NCBI RefSeq assembly: GCF_000364165.2 | Contig: NZ_CP097810.1 | Coordinates: forward strand, 744,001 to 808,000 | Reading direction: 5' to 3' | DNA from: Clostridium sp. MD294 | GTDB lineage: Bacteria; Bacillota; Clostridia; Lachnospirales; Anaerotignaceae | DNA: 64,000 bases | Shown here: positions 58,169-64,000 of the stretch, piece after piece | Position numbering within the stretch: the stretch's first letter is position 1 | Layout: each line of letters starts with the position of its first letter | The notes under the pieces: model-generated | Seen by the model: only the letters and a program-made list of their open reading frames with translations | The model's database searches: none | Told to the model about the DNA's origin: nothing | Program-made: the position numbers and the translations under genes

Positions 58169-60436
58169 ATGTATCAAAAATTAAATTGTAATGATAAACA
58201 AGATTATTTTAAACCCCTTTCTAAAAGAGAAAGAGAAGGCGTTTATTTTTGTCGTTTTATTGGTTTTGATGAAGAATTACTAATATGGGAAAGAAAAATA
58301 CAAATAGATTGCCAGAAAAATGGAAAATATATATCAAAAAAATTACCTCAACCAAATGAAAATGAAGTTTTCCATTTTTTTGATAAAGTAGGACAATTTG
58401 ATTTTGTAATAGAGCAAAATTTGTTTTATGAAATTATAGTAAAATGGTTAGATTTTGTACCTCAGAAAATACAAAAAAATATTTCAGAAGCAATATATTA
58501 TATATTATATGAATTAAGTACAAAACAAAATAACATTAATATATTAAAAAATACATTTGTAAAATTTATGTGCTGGTTAAAGTATTATTTTGGAAATATG
58601 CTTTGCACTTTAGGAGAGGAAGAAGTACCAAAAATACTTTATGAGGGAGATATTTCAAAATATGAATTATATCTTTTAAGAGTGTTGTGTTTTAGTGGCT
58701 GCGATGTTGTATATGTTCATTTTTATGATGAGGCTTCTTATTTTAAAATAGATACTGCTGCAATGTGGTCTAATGTGATATATGGAAAAAGAAGAGGACA
58801 ACCTCCAAAACACTTTAAAAATATTGACTTAAATGTACTAGAAAAACAGCAACAAACAGATAAAAATATACAATCAGTATCTGATTTTGTAAAAACAAAT
58901 ATATTACAAAAAGAAGATTTTTGGCAAAATTTATTTCAAACAAATAGTCAAAGAGCACTGTTAGATAGAAATCATTATTATAATATTTTTATACAATATA
59001 TTGGCGTTGACCAATTAGAAATATATCAAAATAGATTATATACATTAAAACAAGAGTTAAAACAAAAAGCCAAACCTTTTTTGATAGTAGAGCAAAATAT
59101 AGAAAATCCTTCTATAGAAGAAAGTAATACATTACGTTTAACAAAATATGAAAATCAAAAAGATATGCTACAACAGTTTTCAGAAAAAATTGTATTACTA
59201 GGAAATACAATATTACAAAGACTTTTTCAAAGAGCTTTTTTTACTATAATGGAACAGTATACAGAACAAAGTATTTCTAAAATTTATAATACTGCATTGA
59301 AGTTAGTTTGTTGGCTTAATCGTTATAGTAGTATATTGTTTCAAAATTTTGATTATGAACAAATACCTTTGTTTTTATACTATGGTAAAATAAATAAAAA
59401 TCAAGCATTATTTTTAAATATGCTTTCTTATTTGCCTGTAGATGTTTTATATATTTCACCTAAAAAAGAATATCATACTGTATTTGAAGAAATAGAAAAC
59501 AATAGTATAGTGATTGAATTAGAAAATGACAGTGAAATGTTTTGTTTTCCTCAAAAGGCAATAAGAGTAAAACAAGCAACGACTGCTTATCAAGCAGAAA
59601 GAGAATTAGATAGTATATTATATGAAGATACAGGATTATATAGACCAAAACAGTTTATACATTCACAGACAGTTACATTAAAAACAATATATGAAGAAAT
59701 CAGTATTATTTGGAAAGAAGAAGCAAAATATCGTCCTGGTTTTGAAATAAAAGAAAATATAGTTACTATACCAAATATTTTTGCAAAAATAAATGGCGTA
59801 AAAGAGGGAGATATTTCAAAATATTTAAAAAGTATTTCTGAACTTTTGACAGAAAATACAATATTTATTAAAAATTTTCCGTATATTGCAAGAGTAGGAC
59901 ATTCTCCTTCTTTTGCTGCACAATTTTTAAATAAAAATAAAATTGATATAAAAGCAGTCAAAAAACATTCCAATTATCGCTATGATTTTTTAAATTTACA
60001 AACACAAAATTATATATTACAAAAAGCACAAGAAATGTTAGATTTGAAATGGATAGAAGCAGAAGGTGTGGATATAGAAAAAGTAATACTTTATATTATT
60101 TTAAATTTAGATAAAATCACATTACAAATGATACAACAATTTGATTTTACAAAAGAAATTCCTAAAGTTGTAGTAGTTTCTGTTAATGAAAATATAGCAA
60201 CATTAGAAGATGCTATTTATTTACTTTATTTAAATTTAATAGGATTTGACATTGTGGTGTTTACTCCTACAGGTTATAGAAATATTGATAAATATATTAG
60301 TAAAAAGGCTTTTGAAGAATATGAAATAGGGGAATATTTATTTCAAATGGAAATACCAGAAAGAGCAAAATTGGAAAGAATGGCTATAACAACAGAAAGT
60401 GGATTGTTTAATAGAATATTTGGAAGGAGAAAATAA
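58169..60436 (+). CDS. yceG: YceG-like protein (TelA-associated)
   Basis: 755 aa. Resembles Bacillus YceG, encoded with the TelA homologue YceH in the TerD-type stress operon. It contains recurring units of the type P.(I/L)LYEGDISKYELYLLRVL...GCDVVYVHF (about 152-190), then PLFLYYGKINKNQALFLNML ... VDVLYISP (about 408-432), and a late EGDISKYLKSI, pointing to internal duplication. The C-terminus has NLIGFDIVVFTPTGYRNID. No membrane segment. Molecular function is unknown; the neighbourhood suggests resistance to tellurite or envelope stress. GAAAGAGGAA precedes the ATG; it abuts telA by 2 bases. Confidence 0.78.
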   Translation: MYQKLNCNDKQDYFKPLSKREREGVYFCRFIGFDEELLIWERKIQIDCQKNGKYISKKLPQPNENEVFHFFDKVGQFDFVIEQNLFYEIIVKWLDFVPQKIQKNISEAIYYILYELSTKQNNINILKNTFVKFMCWLKYYFGNMLCTLGEEEVPKILYEGDISKYELYLLRVLCFSGCDVVYVHFYDEASYFKIDTAAMWSNVIYGKRRGQPPKHFKNIDLNVLEKQQQTDKNIQSVSDFVKTNILQKEDFWQNLFQTNSQRALLDRNHYYNIFIQYIGVDQLEIYQNRLYTLKQELKQKAKPFLIVEQNIENPSIEESNTLRLTKYENQKDMLQQFSEKIVLLGNTILQRLFQRAFFTIMEQYTEQSISKIYNTALKLVCWLNRYSSILFQNFDYEQIPLFLYYGKINKNQALFLNMLSYLPVDVLYISPKKEYHTVFEEIENNSIVIELENDSEMFCFPQKAIRVKQATTAYQAERELDSILYEDTGLYRPKQFIHSQTVTLKTIYEEISIIWKEEAKYRPGFEIKENIVTIPNIFAKINGVKEGDISKYLKSISELLTENTIFIKNFPYIARVGHSPSFAAQFLNKNKIDIKAVKKHSNYRYDFLNLQTQNYILQKAQEMLDLKWIEAEGVDIEKVILYIILNLDKITLQMIQQFDFTKEIPKVVVVSVNENIATLEDAIYLLYLNLIGFDIVVFTPTGYRNIDKYISKKAFEEYEIGEYLFQMEIPERAKLERMAITTESGLFNRIFGRRK

Positions 60437-60438
60437 CA

Positions 60439-61572
60439 ATGGCATTAAATTTTAAACCTACAGTTACTCAAAGTACTACTCAAAATATAATAGAGCTAGA
60501 AGAAATAAAAGAATATAATATTGTGGAACAAAGACAGGAGATGACAAAAAATTTAGTAAATTCTAAAGAGGTTGATGATATTGTAAGTGCCATTGATGTT
60601 TATAATCCTCAAGAGATTGTGTCATTTGGTGCAGAAGCAGCAGAAGGCATTTCAAAATGTTCAGACCAAATATTAAATAGTGTCAATATGAACCAAATTA
60701 ATGACTCAGGGGAGTTGCTCAAAACATTAGGGAAAATTATGGATAAATTTGATTTAGAAGAAATTGCAACAGAAGAAAAAAAAGGTGTTTTGGGTAAATT
60801 ATTTGGAGGAGCAAAAAAACAATTAGAACAAGTGCTTTCAAAATATCATACTATGGGAGATGAAGTTGATAAAATTTACATTAAATTGAAAGAATATGAA
60901 AATGAAATTAAAGTTTCTAACCAAAAATTAGAGCAGATGTTTCAAACAAATGTAGAATATTATCAAACTCTTGTAAAATATATATTAGCAGGAGAACAAG
61001 GTGTAAAAGAACTTGACCAATATTTACAACAAATGCGTCAAGACTATCAACAATCTCAAGATGCTGTATTACAAATGGATATTATGGGATTAGAACAGAC
61101 AAAGGATATATTAGACCAAAGAGTAATGGATTTACGCATTGCAGAAAATGTAGCAATGCAGTCTATTCCTATGATTAAAACAATGCAGTTTAGCAATTTG
61201 AATTTAATCAGAAAAATTAATTCTGCTTTTATTATTACATTGCCTGTATTTAAACAAGCACTAACACAAGCTATTCTTTTAAAAAGACAAAAAATACAAG
61301 CAGAAGCAATGGCAGCATTAGATGAGAGAACAAATGAGATGCTTCTAAAAAATGCACAAAATACAGTAAATCAATCTAAACTTACTACACAATTAGCGTC
61401 AGGAAGTTCTGTTAAAATAGAAACATTAGAAAAATCATGGCAAACTATTGTAAATGGTATTGAAGAAACACAAAAAATACAACAAGAAGCACAGCAAAAA
61501 AGACAACAAGATATACAACGCTTAAATCAATTAAAAATAGATTTTAATTCAAAAATGAATACAAATTTATAA
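60439..61572 (+). CDS. telA: Toxic anion resistance protein, TelA family
   Basis: 377 aa, long helical/coiled-coil protein. TelA/KlaA family layout: N-terminal variable region, a GVLGKLFGGAKKQLEQVLSK block, IYIKLKEYENEIKVSNQKLEQ coiled coil, RIAENVAMQSIPMIKTMQ, and NAQNTVNQSKLTTQLASGSSV with SWQTIVNGIEETQKI at the end. The family is linked to tellurite and other toxic-anion or antibiotic tolerance; mechanism unresolved. AAGGAGAA, lying in the end of yceG, precedes the ATG. Coupled to yceG. Confidence 0.92.
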   Translation: MALNFKPTVTQSTTQNIIELEEIKEYNIVEQRQEMTKNLVNSKEVDDIVSAIDVYNPQEIVSFGAEAAEGISKCSDQILNSVNMNQINDSGELLKTLGKIMDKFDLEEIATEEKKGVLGKLFGGAKKQLEQVLSKYHTMGDEVDKIYIKLKEYENEIKVSNQKLEQMFQTNVEYYQTLVKYILAGEQGVKELDQYLQQMRQDYQQSQDAVLQMDIMGLEQTKDILDQRVMDLRIAENVAMQSIPMIKTMQFSNLNLIRKINSAFIITLPVFKQALTQAILLKRQKIQAEAMAALDERTNEMLLKNAQNTVNQSKLTTQLASGSSVKIETLEKSWQTIVNGIEETQKIQQEAQQKRQQDIQRLNQLKIDFNSKMNTNL

Positions 61573-61599
61573 AATATAATTAAGGAGGAAAATAATAAG

Positions 61600-64000
61600 A
61601 TGAATAAATTAGGATTGACAGAAGAGCAAGTCCTAAAGAGCAGACAAGAACATGGTGATAATCGCCTAAGCGAAGTAAAATCAGAAGGATTTTGGGACAA
61701 ACTTAAGAGTAATTTTGGTGACCCTATGATTAAAATACTTTGTGTAGCATTGATTATCAATGTAGTGTTTGCATTTTTGGGACAAACAGAGTGGTATGAG
61801 TCTGTAGGGATAGCAATGGCAGTAATACTTGCTACATTTGTATCTACATTTTCGGAATATCGAAATGAAAATGCTTTTCAAAAATTGCAAGATGAAGCTT
61901 CTAAAATCAAATGTAAAGTATATAGAGATGGCGAAGTTACAGAAATTTCTATTGATGATATTGTAGTAGGAGATTGTATTATATTGCAATCTGGTGACAA
62001 AATACCAGCAGATGGTAATTTAATTGATGGCAACATCAATGTAGACCAATCTGTATTAAATGGTGAAAGCAAAGAAGCAAAAAAGAAAGCAATACCAGAA
62101 GAATATCAAGAAGATGAAACCAAAGCGATGGACTTTTTAAATGCTTATAAAGTATTTAGAGGTACTATTGTTTGTTCTGGTAATGGTATTATGGAAGTAA
62201 CAACAGTAGGAGATAAATCTGTTTATGGTAAAATTGCAAGTGAACTGCAAAGCGATGATGATAGAGAGTCGCCATTAAAAGTAAAGTTAACAAATCTTGC
62301 AAATGGTATTAGCAAATTTGGTTATATTGGTGGTGTATTAATTGCAGTAGCATTGTTATTTCAAAGAATTGTAGTACACAATAGTTTTGATATGGCATTG
62401 ATTTCAGATTACTGCTCTAATTGGATAACAATAGTAAATGACATTGTAGAAGCGGTTATGTTAGCAGTTATTATTATAGTTATGGCTGTACCAGAAGGTT
62501 TACCACTTATGATTGCTATTGTTTCTGCTCAAAATATGGGTAAAATGTTAAAAGATAATGTATTAGTTAGAAAAATAAGCGGTATTGAAACAGCAGGTAG
62601 TTTAAATATTCTTTTTAGTGATAAAACAGGTACAATTACAAAGGGCATATTAGAAGTTGTTACATTTATGAATGGAAAAGGATTAGAGTGGAATAGTTTA
62701 GAAAGAGTAACACCAAAATTAAAAAATATTTTGACAATAAGCATATTAGAAAACACAACAGCTGTAATTTCTCAAGAAGAAGGTAAAAGGAAAATTATAG
62801 GAGGAAATGGTACAGATAGAGCTGTATTGGGCTTTTTAACAGGGGACATTCCTTCTTATAATGTGAAAAAAATAGCTTCTGTACCATTTAACAGTGATAA
62901 TAAATATTCTGCAGCACAAGTTACAGGAGATTTTAATTATACACTTTTAAAAGGTGCACCAGAAAAAATTATTTCAAAATGTAAATGGTATTTTGATGAA
63001 AATGGAGAAAAACAGCCATTAAATCCAGATATTGTAAATACAAAAATAAATGAATTAGCTTGTCGTGCTATTAGAGTATTAGGACTTGCAGTATCTGAAA
63101 AGGGCATTGAAAATGATGTATTACCTGAAAATGATTATATATTAGTAGGAGTATTAGGTATACGTGATGATGTCCGTCCAGAGTCTATTGAAGCAATACA
63201 AGAAGTGCATAATGCTGGTGTACAAGTTGTTATGATTACAGGTGATAGAAAAGATACTGCTGTTGCTATAGCAAAAGAAGCAGGACTTTTAACATCTGAT
63301 AATGAAATAGTGTTAACAAGTGATGAATTGTTTGCACTTTCTGATGAAGAAATAAAATCAAGACTTAAAGATTTAAGGGTAGTGGCAAGGGCGTTGCCAA
63401 GTGATAAAAGCCGACTGGTGAGATTAGCACAGGAATTAAATTTAGTTGTTGGTATGACAGGTGATGGTGTAAATGACTCTCCAGCACTAAAAAAAGCAGA
63501 TGTTGGTTTTGCCATGGGAGGCGGTACAGAAGTAGCAAAAGAAGCAAGTGATATTGTAATATTAGATGACAATTTTACTTCTATAGATAAAGCAATACTT
63601 TATGGTAGAACAATATTTAATAGCATTAGAAAATTTATTATATTTCAGTTAACAATTAATGTTGCAGCAGTATTAGTTTCATTTATGTCACCACTTTTAG
63701 GTATGGAAAATCCTTTATCTATTACGCAAATATTGTGGGTAAACCTTGTCATGGACACTTTGGCAGCACTTGCATTTGGAGGAGAACCAGCACTTAAGCG
63801 TTATATGAAAGAACAACCTAAACGTAGAGATGAAAATATTGTAAGTAAGTATATGTGGAGTGAAATTATTGTAGGTAGTCTATGGATATTTGTATTAAGT
63901 ATGGGTATGCTTGTATTGCATGAAGCAGATGCCTTTTTTAGAGATGACCCTTCAAATAAATATATGCTGACAGGTTATTTTGCATTTTTTATATTTGCTT
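61600..64000 (+). CDS. Calcium-transporting-type P-type ATPase (partial, runs off window)
   Basis: First 800 codons of a P2-type ATPase; the 3' end is outside the window. N-terminal cation ATPase domain (NKLGLTEEQVLKSRQEHGDN), actuator domain with NGES near VDQSVLNGESKEA, ion-binding helix motif AVPEGLPLMIA, phosphorylation site SDKTGTITKG (Asp about 341), nucleotide-binding LLKGAPEKI, hinge MTGDGVNDSPALKKADVGFAMG, and the final membrane helices with QILWVNLVMDTLAALAFG. Exports Ca2+ (or another divalent cation) from the cytoplasm. TAAGGAGGAAA precedes the ATG, 27 bases after telA, so probably the same operon. Confidence 0.92.
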   Translation, partial: MNKLGLTEEQVLKSRQEHGDNRLSEVKSEGFWDKLKSNFGDPMIKILCVALIINVVFAFLGQTEWYESVGIAMAVILATFVSTFSEYRNENAFQKLQDEASKIKCKVYRDGEVTEISIDDIVVGDCIILQSGDKIPADGNLIDGNINVDQSVLNGESKEAKKKAIPEEYQEDETKAMDFLNAYKVFRGTIVCSGNGIMEVTTVGDKSVYGKIASELQSDDDRESPLKVKLTNLANGISKFGYIGGVLIAVALLFQRIVVHNSFDMALISDYCSNWITIVNDIVEAVMLAVIIIVMAVPEGLPLMIAIVSAQNMGKMLKDNVLVRKISGIETAGSLNILFSDKTGTITKGILEVVTFMNGKGLEWNSLERVTPKLKNILTISILENTTAVISQEEGKRKIIGGNGTDRAVLGFLTGDIPSYNVKKIASVPFNSDNKYSAAQVTGDFNYTLLKGAPEKIISKCKWYFDENGEKQPLNPDIVNTKINELACRAIRVLGLAVSEKGIENDVLPENDYILVGVLGIRDDVRPESIEAIQEVHNAGVQVVMITGDRKDTAVAIAKEAGLLTSDNEIVLTSDELFALSDEEIKSRLKDLRVVARALPSDKSRLVRLAQELNLVVGMTGDGVNDSPALKKADVGFAMGGGTEVAKEASDIVILDDNFTSIDKAILYGRTIFNSIRKFIIFQLTINVAAVLVSFMSPLLGMENPLSITQILWVNLVMDTLAALAFGGEPALKRYMKEQPKRRDENIVSKYMWSEIIVGSLWIFVLSMGMLVLHEADAFFRDDPSNKYMLTGYFAFFIFA

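Overview
The window looks like chromosomal DNA from a low-GC, anaerobic, probably motile member of the Clostridia (Lachnospiraceae/Anaerotignum-like). This is inferred from the strong A/T codon bias, GGAGG-type ribosome sites, T-box and FMN leaders, rubrerythrin, a C_GCAxxG_C_C protein, a cysteine desulfidase-family enzyme, DUF4914, an MCP and a YjfB-type motility peptide. I see no rRNA, tRNA, CRISPR array, insertion sequence or prophage. Most genes are core metabolism, with a few accessory loci between them.

Layout. 0.5-10 kb: a giant Sel1-repeat protein, a FIST-domain sensor with a small partner, an MCP and rubrerythrin, followed by a candidate small RNA at 10.2 kb. 10-18.5 kb: an uncharacterised protein, cysteine synthase, an M23 murein hydrolase, a GC-richer SUKH gene that looks acquired, murI-ddl, and FMN riboswitch-controlled ribU. 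18.7-25 kb: pyrG, a USP-like protein, then a compact run of SEC-C protein, sua5, rpiB, upp and tagO. 25-32 kb: a divergent EamA exporter/LysR pair, yjfB behind a sigma-28-like promoter, and a polyamine operon (XRE-cupin regulator, potA, potB, potC, potD). Its PotA carries two Ig-like, surface-protein-type repeats inside the TOBE domain.

32.4-52.3 kb: two complete acetohydroxyacid synthase loci, each behind its own T-box leader. The first (ilvB1-ilvN1) has a putative Val specifier and a Gln at the substrate-choice position. The second (ilvB2-ilvN2-ilvC-orf-ilvD) has a putative Ile specifier and the Trp needed for 2-ketobutyrate. Between them lie an aminotransferase with an unusual leader, EcsC-like and Syd/SUKH-like genes, cyuA, TraX-like membrane proteins, a DUF4272 protein, pncA, a run of overlapping tiny ORFs and a DUF4914 P-loop protein.

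52.9-58 kb: a three-gene phosphorelay: hybrid kinase with two receivers, a REC-HD-GYP-PAS-GGDEF protein and an HPt protein. 58-64 kb: YceG and TelA (tellurite/stress module), then a calcium-type P-type ATPase cut off by the window end.

Starts were reassigned from the longest reading frame wherever a Shine-Dalgarno site and family N-termini favoured a downstream codon (pyrG, SEC-C, sua5, upp, EamA, LysR, murI, ribU, cyuA, pncA, ilvB2 and others). All family calls come from reading the sequences by eye, without database searches.
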